A stretch of 64,000 nt of DNA, taken from the NCBI GenBank assembly GCA_949358305.1, contig OX442318.1:15608517-15672516 (forward strand). Reading direction: 5' to 3'. The position numbers and the translations under genes were made by a program. The notes beneath the pieces were generated by a model, which worked only from the letters and a program-made list of their open reading frames with translations, was not told the origin of the DNA and made no database searches. Positions 11,063-20,382 of the stretch are shown piece by piece (position 1 is the first letter of the stretch; every line of letters starts with the position of its first letter). This stretch comes from Strigamia acuminata. Lineage: Eukaryota > Arthropoda > Chilopoda > Geophilomorpha > Linotaeniidae.

Positions 11063-12995
11063 AGATCAACGACTGAAGACGCTCTGAACTGAGCCATTTG
11101 GTAAAGATGTCCGCGACGTTGTGCTCGCTGGACACTTTGCGGAGATCGAAACAGCCTGCCGTATACCATTCCCTAAGCCAGTGATACTTGACGCGGATAT
11201 GCTTCGTCTTCGAGTTTTCCACGTCGTTAGATGTGAATTGTATGCTGGCTAGGGCATCGGAATAAATGATCGGACGAGACAGACGGTTCAAAATCGGGAA
11301 TTCGGTGAAGATGTTATCGAGCCAAAAGGTTTCCTTCACGCATTCAACTAGGGCGAGGAATTCGGCTTCCATAGTTGAACACGCGACAGTCGATTGTTTT
11401 CGACACGACCAGCCAATTGGCACATTCCCGATATATGTTATGAAGCCGCCGAAACTTAAAGATGTCGCCAGGTCGCTAGCCCACGAGGCATCCACATAAG
11501 CCCATAACTGACTCGAGACACAGTTGGAAAGTTCGATGCAATAGTCCGAAGTATTGGCTACATATTGGAGAACTTGTAGAAGGGCACGAATATGTGAATT
11601 GTCGTAGCACGTGTTGAATTGTGAAAGCGAGATGACTGAAAATAAGATGTCGGGGCGCGTTCGTGATGCCAGAAACAACAGTGACCCGATGAGTGAGCGG
11701 TAGGGAAAATCGATCAGGTCCTCGGTCGATGCTCGAACTAATGTTGTTCCGGGTGTGACTGGCACTTTCACGAGTCGATTGGTCGATGTTCCATATTTTT
11801 GCACGAGTTTAGCGATGTACGCACGTTGAGAAATGTAAGTGCGTCCCATCTCGCGGATAAACTCGACTCCTAGCAGTTTGGTGATTGGACCGAGGTTGAC
11901 GATGTCGAATTTCGAAGTTATGAGTCGAATAATTCGGTCCAAAACACTGTCGGCTGCGTAGAAAAGTACAATATCATCGACGTAGACTAACATGACCGCG
12001 CAATTGCCGTAGATGTACACGCAGTTGCAAGCAGGCATTTTTCGGAATCCAAGAGCTCGAAGTGCTTTGTCCAGTTTCAAATACCATTGTCGACCTGACT
12101 GGTGGAGTCCATAAAGAGATTTGACGAGTAACCAAACGTTGTCGGGGTGATTACAGGTGGCACCTGCCGGGATGCGCATGTAGACCTTGTGCTCGAGGTC
12201 CCCGTACAGGTATGCACATTTGACGTCGAGGTGTGCATCTTTCCATCCTCGTAGCACTACCAAAAGGCAAAAGAATAGACGAATGAGGACGAAATTTACT
12301 ACTGGACTGAAGACTTCGTCGTAGTCGATTCCGAAGGTTTGGCGAAAGCCTTGGGCGACAAGTCGAGCACGATATCGAGTAATCTTGCCGGTCGCATCTG
12401 ATTTGAGTTTAAAAATCCATTTACAACCCAAGATTGTCGTGTTAGGCGGTTTCGGCACTTCGACATAAATTTCCCGCTCCTTAAAAGTTCCTAACTCTTC
12501 ACCGATGGCTTCACGCCACTTTGGAGCGTCGTCGAATTTGGGAATTTCCGCATACGATGACGGTTCGGTGCGACAGAGGTGAGCGGCATGTCGAGCTGGA
12601 GGAATCAACGGTAGCGTATGCTCCATGTTGCCGAAAAAGAATAACTCGGGGTCGTAAGGGAGATTGTTCATAACACAGAACTCTTCGACGTCTCTGCGAG
12701 ATCGAAGTCGGAGGCCGGGTTCGGGAAAGTAATAGACGTCGATATCTATCGAACCTGGCTGTTGATCTTTGCGTAGATGTTCTTCGCGAATCCATCTACG
12801 AAATACTGTGTTTCCGCCGACATAACGCCAATAGAATGATGTCTTGCCGGCAGAAGGAGCTGCAACATGTGTTGCGCCAGGAGGTAATGGAGACATTTGC
12901 CCCTGGTCAAAGATAGGCATTGTGTGCTGTAAAATGTTCGGACCGGCTTGCCTACGTAACGTGATGAAACGATTTGGGGAAGTCGGTGGTGAAAG
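11063..12995 (-). pseudogene. E4 RT-RNase H segment
   Basis: The frame opens in the linker just before RT (APSAGKTSFYWRYVGG) and contains the RT blocks CKWIFKLKSDATGK, AHLDVKCAYLYGDL and YVDDIVLFYA, then RNase H with YVDASWASDL, STMEAEF and SKTKHIRVKYHWLREW. It loses homology after LSSERLQSLI, where the E3 LTR begins, so the last few residues, the stop and the 3' LTR are missing. The other edge is the E5 insertion with TSD GAAAG (12991-12995). It is closely related to E5. Confidence 0.85.
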
Positions 12996-13533
12996 TGTTG
13001 GTCTATAAGACCGTGACATGTCTCGATGTGATATAGAATCACATAATGATCTTTCATTTCGGTGTATATTTATACATTTATAATTATCCAGTCTGTTTTG
13101 TTAATATTCGATATTTATTATCATTGATTGTATTTATGCATGCAGCACCATGCATTCGTTAGACTTTCTATTCAATTCCCAATGTATTATGTTCTTTTAA
13201 TGCCATGCATCGCCACCAGAGTGTGTCCCACTCTCTCTTGTTTTCTTCCAACATGGCCGCACACAGTGCTTTGTGCTGTGTGATTTTCTCAACTCCAGAA
13301 TGGAGCCTATTTGTAAGTTATTTCATTTCCATTAAATGTTTTATTATTTTAGTTGTTAGTGTTCATTATTAGAACACCTTTTAGTCCATCTCCAGCGCAT
13401 ATAAGCGGCCTTAAGCCGCGCGCCCGTCTCGTACGCATTGCCGTTATCGTCGTCGCCTCGTACGTGTGTGAAACACGCCTATCGCTTCCTTTTTCGGTGT
13501 GAAAACCGAACTGCGCCGCTTTCCTCTGCTACA
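12996..13533 (+). repeat. 5' LTR of E5 (538 bp)
   Basis: It starts TGTTGGTCTATAAGACC and ends CCTCTGCTACA. It contains a YY1-like AACATGGCCGC near 13251, a hairpin (CACACAGTG region), GTAAGT at 13313-13318 (a possible 5' splice site) and a TATA-like stretch upstream. Its last 11 bases imitate the tRNA-iMet 3' end and can pair with the primer-binding site two bases downstream. Confidence 0.93.
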
Positions 13534-13535
13534 AG

Positions 13536-13553
13536 TGGTAGCAGAGGATGGTT
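13536..13553 (+). promoter_or_regulatory. primer-binding site of E5 (tRNA-iMet)
   Basis: TGGTAGCAGAGGATGGTT is complementary over 18 nt to the 3' end of initiator tRNA-Met as seen in the captured copy at 1192-1209. It primes minus-strand DNA synthesis. The match to the very 3' end of the tRNA, including CCA, differs from Drosophila copia, which is known to use an internal tRNA fragment. Confidence 0.92.
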
Positions 13554-14619
13554 CCTTGCTAATCCACATTTGTTTTGCTAATTTTTCGACGTAATATTCG
13601 CAAAATTTGCGAATTTTGCGCCGGAATTGTTCATTTGTAGGTTTACGACGATTTTCGCCCCGTGTTTCGTATTGGAGACGTTAGATACGCGTCGCCGTCG
13701 TTCCACGGCTGCCTACAACGTTTTCTACACGATTCGACGCCTAATTTTGTCGAAAATCACGCGGGATTCGCGGATTTCCAGACAAATTCATTTATTTTTG
13801 CAGACGTTTCGTCAATTTTCGCCCAGATTCGTGTCGAGGACGTTTCGAGACGTACTGCCGACATTTATAGACGACCAGTGTTGTCTATTTCATCGTTTTT
13901 CCTGCCTAATATCGTCCGAAATTCCGCGGTCTCGCGAATTTCGAGGCGAATTCTTTTATTTTTTTCAGATTTCGCGTCGATTTGTTTCGACAACGTCCCG
14001 ACGACGATTTATTCCTCGAAACGAGACGATTCTCGCTGTGTTACACCCCGGCGTGTACACAGTATCGCCGAACTCATTAACACGGCGATTTTTCGACGAT
14101 TTTTGCGTATTTTCGTGAAGAGCCTCGATTTATTCGAGAAGAATTTGGATTTTCGAATCCAAATTGCGTTTTTCAAACGGGTTTTTCGAGAAAACCCGCT
14201 CGTGCCTTTATCACGAGCTCGCGTGACGTTACGCGAGAGATTCACCGACCTTTTCGCCTTCCCTGTCGTGAAACTCTGTTAATTATTAAGATAGTTTTAA
14301 GATTTTTGGAGAGGGTCCTTATTAGATTCGCAACAGCTCTTCGGACATTCCGTCCACCGCTGTTGTTGTATTCCAAGGCAAGGCTGAGCCCTGCGCCACC
14401 TAGCATTCCCGCGGCCCCAGGTGGTCACAAAGGACGCTAGGGGGACACTTGCTTTGGGTTATCAACTGATTATAGCATCAGTTCCCCTTTGTCGGATATC
14501 CGCTTTGACAGTGCTTCGTTTCGTGTCACCGAGAGCTTCATTGTGTGCAGTGCTACGACATCGCCGTCGCCATTCTCTGAGCCTTTGCGTTTTGTGCGGT
14601 GAGCTGAGTTTACTCCAGC
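13554..14619 (+). other. leader of E5 with tandem units and structured module
   Basis: The first part contains degenerate units of about 164 bp, each ending in a T-rich tract plus AG (13638-13640, 13801-13803, 13966-13968). Then follow a hairpin with loop CCCCGG (14036-14062), an outer CAACAGC/GCTGTTG stem (14331-14365) with an inner GGAC/GTCC hairpin, the core TTCCCGCGGCCCCAGGTGG (14406-14424) flanked by CCTAGC/GCTAGG (14399-14404 and 14436-14441), the hairpin AACTGAT/ATCAGTT (14464-14483) and ATATCCGCTTTGACAG (14496-14511). Short ORFs overlap here but none is conserved. Confidence 0.65.
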
Positions 14620-17600
14620 ATGCAGAAGTCAGGAGAATCCTCGATGGGAAAAATCCCTATTTTGGGCATTTCGAACTACGAAACGTGGCAGCGCTCGATG
14701 CGCATGCTCCTCAAAGCGGAGGGCCTCTGGAGGCACGTAACAGAAGAGAAAGAGGCTGAACATTTATTAACTTTGACCGACAAAGAAAAAGAACGATTCG
14801 CGACGAAAAAGGATAAAGCACTCGGCATTATCTACGTCCACGTGAGCGAGGCGAAACGTTCTGTGTTGGATGTCTGTAACACCCCCAAAGAGGCTTGGGA
14901 AGCGTTATCCAAAATCTACGCCCCTAGTTCTCTGGCGAGACAGGCAGCCATGCGGTGGCAATTCTTGAGTCTTCACCTCGAGGCGAACGAGGAAATGGTC
15001 GATTTCATCGCACGTGTCGACCACCACGTCCGCCAACTTAAGGACATTCAAGAAGACGTATCCGATAAGCATCATGCATACCAGTATTTAAACCGCATAC
15101 CGCAGGAATACGCCCAAGTGACATTCGCCATCTATCACATGCCTTTGGCGGACTTTACGCCAAGCAAGGTTTCAGAACAGTTGATATCCGAATATTTACG
15201 TCTCAAATCGATGGGTTTGGCCCATAATTCTTCTTCAACATCGGTGCACGCGTCCGCCAAAGACCAATCGCGACCTCGGAATGATTCTCGTCGTCGACGA
15301 CCGCTGTCATCCGTGAAGTGCTTCAACTGCGACCAAATGGGGCACTACGCTAACAAATGTCCCCTTCCTCGGCGCACTGACCCAAATCAGTCTTCGGCTT
15401 CGTTCCAACGCTCTAGAAGTAAGAGCAAGAAGCCTAATAAGAATTCTGCGCCGAAAGTTGATGACACGCGTCCCCGAGGCAACTCGCGTCCTGTGCGGAA
15501 GACGATTTTCTTCGTGAACGCACCGCAAGTGGTTGAGCGCCCGGTTGCTCACTTTATGCAATCCAACGAGTGGATTGTAGATTGTGGCGCTACAGACCAC
15601 GTCTCGCATGTACGATCATGGTTCTCCGACTTTACGAACATTGTACCTTTCGACATTGAATTAGGCCAGGGAAAATCCCAAGTTACTGGCAAAGGAACCG
15701 TACAATTATTGACACGCGTAGACGATTACGACAGTATTGTGGTCTTGACGAACGTTTTATACGCGCCGAGCTTCGAAGCCAATTTGATCTCGGTGTCCAA
15801 GATCGACAAGACCCGTCACCATATCCACATTTATAATGGTGAAGTTAACATCTATGAATCGTCGATTGAGAGTCCCATCCTACGCGCACGGGAGAAGAGT
15901 GGCCTTTATTATGTGGACGGGTTGTGCTCTAATCCGGCTGTCTCGACATTGATTTCTCCAATCACTCAACCTGAGCCTGTACAGACTTTCGTAACGACAG
16001 AGGTTGAATTCGAGAACATCCCGAAGCCTAAAAAGCAACAGTCAAAGCAACGTGACATTTCGGACTTTAGAATTCAAATGCCACCAATGCCAAACCAGAA
16101 GTCAATTCCGGTAGTGACCAATCCATTGCCTATTCCGCAATCCTTACCTCCTATCCACAATGAGCCACCTACCCCATCCTATGCTGATGTAATACAGCAA
16201 ATCCCTTCCACACCTTTGCCAGTGATCTCCAATCCTTGCAATGTCTCTCCGTCACAAAAAGAGATAATCCCGAAACCTTTTCAATCCCCGAAGAAGGTTA
16301 TCGCCAATCCTGCTTCAATCAAAGATGCAACTGGTTTGTGGCATAGTCGTCTTGGCCACTTACACACTAATGCGATGCGATTGTTGGCGAACAACGATCA
16401 TGTGCACGGTCTCGAGCCAGCTGAAGTACGCCAAGAACTGGCTTGCAACCACTGTCGGATTGCAAAATCAACTAGGGCTTCGCACAAACCGGATCCACAT
16501 CCTTGCACGACACAACCACTAGACCTTCTACACATGGACGTGTGGGGGCCGGCTCCTGTGACCTCTTTTGGTGGTGCTCGTTTTGTCTTTACCGTCATCG
16601 ACGATGCGACGAGATACACCTGGATAACGCCCCTTGCACAGAAATCACAAGTTTTTGAATGCTTCAAAGACCTCGTTGCCAGACTCGAACGGGTTGCAAA
16701 TACCCGCATCAAAGCGATTCGGTCTGACAGAGGAGGTGAATTTATGTCCAATGAATTTCTTCAATACCTTAAAGAAAAGGGGATCCAGGGTCAGCGAACA
16801 AATCCGTCATCACCACAGATGAACGGAACTGCCGAGAGAATCAACAGGACGATGGCCGACAACTTTCGATCTATACTCGAAGAAACACAACTTCCAGAGG
16901 GCCTGTGGGCTGAACTAGCGGTTACATTCGCCTACATCAAAAATCGCAGCCCACATTCACGATTAAAGAATGAAGTGCCATACATCCTCTGGCGTCAACG
17001 TGCCCTATCACTTCGACATTTGAGAAAGATCGGATCCAAATGTTGGGTACACTTTACTGCACCAGGCCGAAAGAAACTCGATGCTCGGGCCTGGGAAGGA
17101 TTTTTGGTTGGATATGCAACGGGAACACGAGGATATCGTGTGTGGAACCCCATAGATAACTCGATAACGGAATCCATTCACGTTAAAATAGACGAGTATC
17201 AATCCTACCGAAAATTCCTTAGAAATCGTAATGGTCGCCAAAATCAAACTTTCGACGATCCAGATGCTGACCGACAACAAAGAGTATCATTCGACGACGA
17301 CGTACATTACGTCGATTGGCCCAAACGGACAGATTCGGATGACGGATCGTCAAATGGTGAATCTGATGATGATGATGACGACGATGGAAATGGATCGGTT
17401 TCGAGATCGATATCCATTCCTTGTGTTCACATTCCTCCACTTAATACTCCGGAACGTCAACTTATAGATGCATGTGCATTAGCATTGCCCAGTTCAGCAA
17501 GCGTGGGCCGCTCAGCATCATACCCGATTCTTTATCAAGAGGAAGGACAGGACACGGATGAAGATGTTGGACAGATCGTCGAGGAGGCAATTCAACCGGA

Positions 17601-19623
17601 CGCAGCACAATTGCATCAAGTTCGATCCCCTCACATCTCACCAGAAACGTCTCAAGCAAGTTCTCCCGGACTCTCGCCGCCGGGATCACCACTACGTTTT
17701 GTCACAACACGTAGAAGAGATGGCCGAAACGTTTTGCAGCAAATGATGCCAATTTTCGATCAAGGTGCTTTATCTCCGTTACCTCCTGGTCCAACTCATG
17801 TTGCAGCCCCGTCAGCGGGAAAAACGTCTTTCTTTTGGCGCTATATCGGCGGAGATACAGTCTTTAGACGATGGGTTCGGGAGGAGCATCTTCGGAAAGA
17901 TCAACGACCCGGCTGCATCGATATCGACGTTTATTATTTCCCGGAACCGAATCTTCGACTGCGTTCGAGACGAGACGTTGAAGAATTCTGTGTTATGAAC
18001 GATCTCCCCTACGACCCGGAACTGTTCTTTTTCGGCAATATGGAACACACGCTGCCCACGATTCCTGGTCCTCGTCACGTCGCACATCTATGTCGCACGG
18101 AACCGTCATCGTATGCCGAAATCCCAAAATTTCATGACGCCCCAAAATGGCGCGAAGCCATCGATGAGGAGTTAGGGACATTCAAAGAAAGAGAAATTTA
18201 CGTTGAAGTCCCGAGACCGCCCAAAACCACAGTGTTGGGCTGTAAATGGATTTTCAAGTTAAAATCGGACGCGGCCGGCACCATAACTCGTTATCGCGCA
18301 AGACTCGTGGCCCAGGGCTTTCGACAAACCCTGGGAGTGGACTACGACGAGGTCTTCAGTCCGGTCGTAAACTTTGTGCTCATCCGACTTTTCTTCTGTC
18401 TTCTGGTTGTTTTGAAAGGGTGGAAAGATGCGCACCTCGACGTCAGGTGTGCATACCTGTACGGGGACCTGAAGCACAAGGTGTACATGCGCATCCCGGC
18501 AGGTGCAACCTGTACGAATCCCGACAACGTATGGCTGCTTGTTAAATCCCTCTACGGACTTCACCAATCAGGGAGGCAGTGGTACGAAAAGTTGGACGAG
18601 TCACTTCGAGCCCTCGGTTTCCGGAAAATGCCCGCCTGCAATTGCGTGTATATCTACGGCAATTGTGCAGTCATGCTGGTGTACGTCGATGACATTGTTC
18701 TGTTTTACGCTTCCGACACCGTGTTAAACCGAATTATCCAACTTATCACCTCGAAGTTCGATATCGTCAACCTCGGACCCATCACGAAACTATTAGGAGT
18801 CGAGTTCATCCGAGATATGGGGCGCACCTTTATTTCACAACGCGCCTATATTGCCAAACTGGTCAAGAAGTTTGAAGTATTGACGAATCGACTCGTGAAA
18901 GTCCCAGTTACACCCGGGACGACACTCGTGAGGGGACCCACCGACAACTTGATTGACTTTCCATATCGATCACTGATCGGATCGCTTCTGTTTCTGGCTT
19001 CGAGGACGCGCCCCGACATCTTATTTTCCGTCATTTCGCTGAGTCAATTCAATACGTGCTACGACAAAACCCACATTCGTGCCCTTTTGCAAGTACTCCA
19101 ATACGTGGCAAACACCATGGATTATTGCATCGAACTTTCAGGCTGCACGTCCAGTCAGCTCTGGGCGTATACGGATGCGTCGTGGGCAAGCGACTTGGCT
19201 ACGTCTTTAAGTTTCGGCGGTTTCATAACTTATATCGGAAATGTGCCTATTGGCTGGTCGTGCCGAAAACAATCAACGGTCGCATGTTCAACTATGGAAG
19301 CGGAGTTTATCGCCCTAGTTGAATGTGTGAAAGAAACTTACTGGCTCGATCACATTTTCACCGAATTTCCGATCCTCGACCATATCTCGCGACCGATTAT
19401 TTACTCCGACGCCCTGGCCAGTATTCAATTTACATCGAATGACGTGGAGAATGCTAAAACAAAGCATATCCGCGTCAAATACCATTGGCTCAGGGAGTGG
19501 TTCACGGCAGGATGTTTTGATCTTCGTAAAGTGTCCGGTGAACGGAACGTCGCAGACATATTCACCAAATGGCTCAGCTCTGAACGTCTGCGATCACTAA
19601 TTTCAAACATCTTCCGACTGTGA
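14620..19623 (+). CDS. gag-pol: E5 gag-pol polyprotein (copia), intact
   Basis: A single 1,667-aa ORF, longer than Drosophila copia (about 1,400 aa). In order: copia gag (residues 1-230, ISNYETWQRSMRM), CCHC knuckle CFNCDQMGHYANKC near 234-247, aspartic protease VDCGATDH with Asp 321, a proline-rich spacer, integrase zinc finger from about 574 (HSRLGHLH to CNHCRIAKS), DDE core from about 638 (HMDVWGP, SDRGGEF, SPQMNGTAERINR), an Asp/Ser-rich linker, RT from about 1207 (CKWIFKL) with YVDD near 1355, and RNase H from about 1517 (YTDASWASD). The order PR-IN-RT-RH is diagnostic of Ty1/copia. Met 1 is preferred because MQKSGESSMGKIPIL aligns with E7 and E4. All catalytic motifs are present. Confidence 0.96.
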   Translation: MQKSGESSMGKIPILGISNYETWQRSMRMLLKAEGLWRHVTEEKEAEHLLTLTDKEKERFATKKDKALGIIYVHVSEAKRSVLDVCNTPKEAWEALSKIYAPSSLARQAAMRWQFLSLHLEANEEMVDFIARVDHHVRQLKDIQEDVSDKHHAYQYLNRIPQEYAQVTFAIYHMPLADFTPSKVSEQLISEYLRLKSMGLAHNSSSTSVHASAKDQSRPRNDSRRRRPLSSVKCFNCDQMGHYANKCPLPRRTDPNQSSASFQRSRSKSKKPNKNSAPKVDDTRPRGNSRPVRKTIFFVNAPQVVERPVAHFMQSNEWIVDCGATDHVSHVRSWFSDFTNIVPFDIELGQGKSQVTGKGTVQLLTRVDDYDSIVVLTNVLYAPSFEANLISVSKIDKTRHHIHIYNGEVNIYESSIESPILRAREKSGLYYVDGLCSNPAVSTLISPITQPEPVQTFVTTEVEFENIPKPKKQQSKQRDISDFRIQMPPMPNQKSIPVVTNPLPIPQSLPPIHNEPPTPSYADVIQQIPSTPLPVISNPCNVSPSQKEIIPKPFQSPKKVIANPASIKDATGLWHSRLGHLHTNAMRLLANNDHVHGLEPAEVRQELACNHCRIAKSTRASHKPDPHPCTTQPLDLLHMDVWGPAPVTSFGGARFVFTVIDDATRYTWITPLAQKSQVFECFKDLVARLERVANTRIKAIRSDRGGEFMSNEFLQYLKEKGIQGQRTNPSSPQMNGTAERINRTMADNFRSILEETQLPEGLWAELAVTFAYIKNRSPHSRLKNEVPYILWRQRALSLRHLRKIGSKCWVHFTAPGRKKLDARAWEGFLVGYATGTRGYRVWNPIDNSITESIHVKIDEYQSYRKFLRNRNGRQNQTFDDPDADRQQRVSFDDDVHYVDWPKRTDSDDGSSNGESDDDDDDDGNGSVSRSISIPCVHIPPLNTPERQLIDACALALPSSASVGRSASYPILYQEEGQDTDEDVGQIVEEAIQPDAAQLHQVRSPHISPETSQASSPGLSPPGSPLRFVTTRRRDGRNVLQQMMPIFDQGALSPLPPGPTHVAAPSAGKTSFFWRYIGGDTVFRRWVREEHLRKDQRPGCIDIDVYYFPEPNLRLRSRRDVEEFCVMNDLPYDPELFFFGNMEHTLPTIPGPRHVAHLCRTEPSSYAEIPKFHDAPKWREAIDEELGTFKEREIYVEVPRPPKTTVLGCKWIFKLKSDAAGTITRYRARLVAQGFRQTLGVDYDEVFSPVVNFVLIRLFFCLLVVLKGWKDAHLDVRCAYLYGDLKHKVYMRIPAGATCTNPDNVWLLVKSLYGLHQSGRQWYEKLDESLRALGFRKMPACNCVYIYGNCAVMLVYVDDIVLFYASDTVLNRIIQLITSKFDIVNLGPITKLLGVEFIRDMGRTFISQRAYIAKLVKKFEVLTNRLVKVPVTPGTTLVRGPTDNLIDFPYRSLIGSLLFLASRTRPDILFSVISLSQFNTCYDKTHIRALLQVLQYVANTMDYCIELSGCTSSQLWAYTDASWASDLATSLSFGGFITYIGNVPIGWSCRKQSTVACSTMEAEFIALVECVKETYWLDHIFTEFPILDHISRPIIYSDALASIQFTSNDVENAKTKHIRVKYHWLREWFTAGCFDLRKVSGERNVADIFTKWLSSERLRSLISNIFRL

Positions 19624-19844
19624 ACTCTTACCGAGACCTTATCGTGACATTCTTTATTTCTTATACCGGATTATGAGGATCATCGAGTTTCTGAGGGAAT
19701 ATTCGGGCTTACGTAGTGTTTTTCAATGATAGTACCCGGCTCGATGATTCGACCTTATTATTTATCTTTTCCCGTAAATTATACTGTAATTCCAGTTTTT
19801 GCATAGGCTTTTCCCCTGATTCTATTTCCATCGATAGGGGGAAT

Positions 19845-20382
19845 TGTTGGTCTATAAGACCGTGACATGTCTCGATGTGATATAGAATCACATAATGATC
19901 TTTCATTTCGGTGTATATTTATACATTTATAATTATCCAGTCTGTTTTGTTAATATTCGATATTTATTATCATTGATTGTATTTATGCATGCAGCACCAT
20001 GCATTCGTTAGACTTTCTATTCAATTCCCAATGTATTATGTTCTTTTAATGCCATGCATCGCCACCAGAGTGTGTCCCACTCTCTCTTGTTTTCTTCCAA
20101 CATGGCCGCACACAGTGCTTTGTGCTGTGTGATTTTCTCAACTCCAGAATGGAGCCTATTTGTAAGTTATTTCATTTCCATTAAATGTTTTATTATTTTA
20201 GTTGTTAGTGTTCATTATTAGAACACCTTTTAGTCCATCTCCAGCGCATATAAGCGGCCTTAAGCCGCGCGCCCGTCTCGTACGCATTGCCGTTATCGTC
20301 GTCGCCTCGTACGTGTGTGAAACACGCCTATCGCTTCCTTTTTCGGTGTGAAAACCGAACTGCGCCGCTTTCCTCTGCTACA
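19845..20382 (+). repeat. 3' LTR of E5 (538 bp)
   Basis: It follows the polypurine tract ATAGGGGGAAT (19834-19844), which primes plus-strand DNA. The sequence matches the 5' LTR with no difference seen. It is followed by the TSD GAAAG (20383-20387). Confidence 0.94.

Larger units (their letters stand above)
12996..20382 (+). mobile_element. E5: intact Ty1/copia element (7,387 bp)
   Basis: Two 538-bp LTRs (12996-13533, 19845-20382) with no difference seen by eye flank a primer-binding site, a 1.07-kb leader, one uninterrupted 1,667-codon gag-pol ORF and a purine tract. The TSD is GAAAG (12991-12995 and 20383-20387). It inserted in the opposite orientation into E4. Equal LTRs and an open ORF indicate a very recent insertion that may be capable of transposition. 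Confidence 0.95.

Noticed and set aside
13627-14282. Overlapping leader ORFs of 163 and 206 codons upstream of E5 gag-pol
   Set aside because: Composition follows the T/CG-rich tandem units; the frames are not shared with the E3, E4 or E7 leaders.
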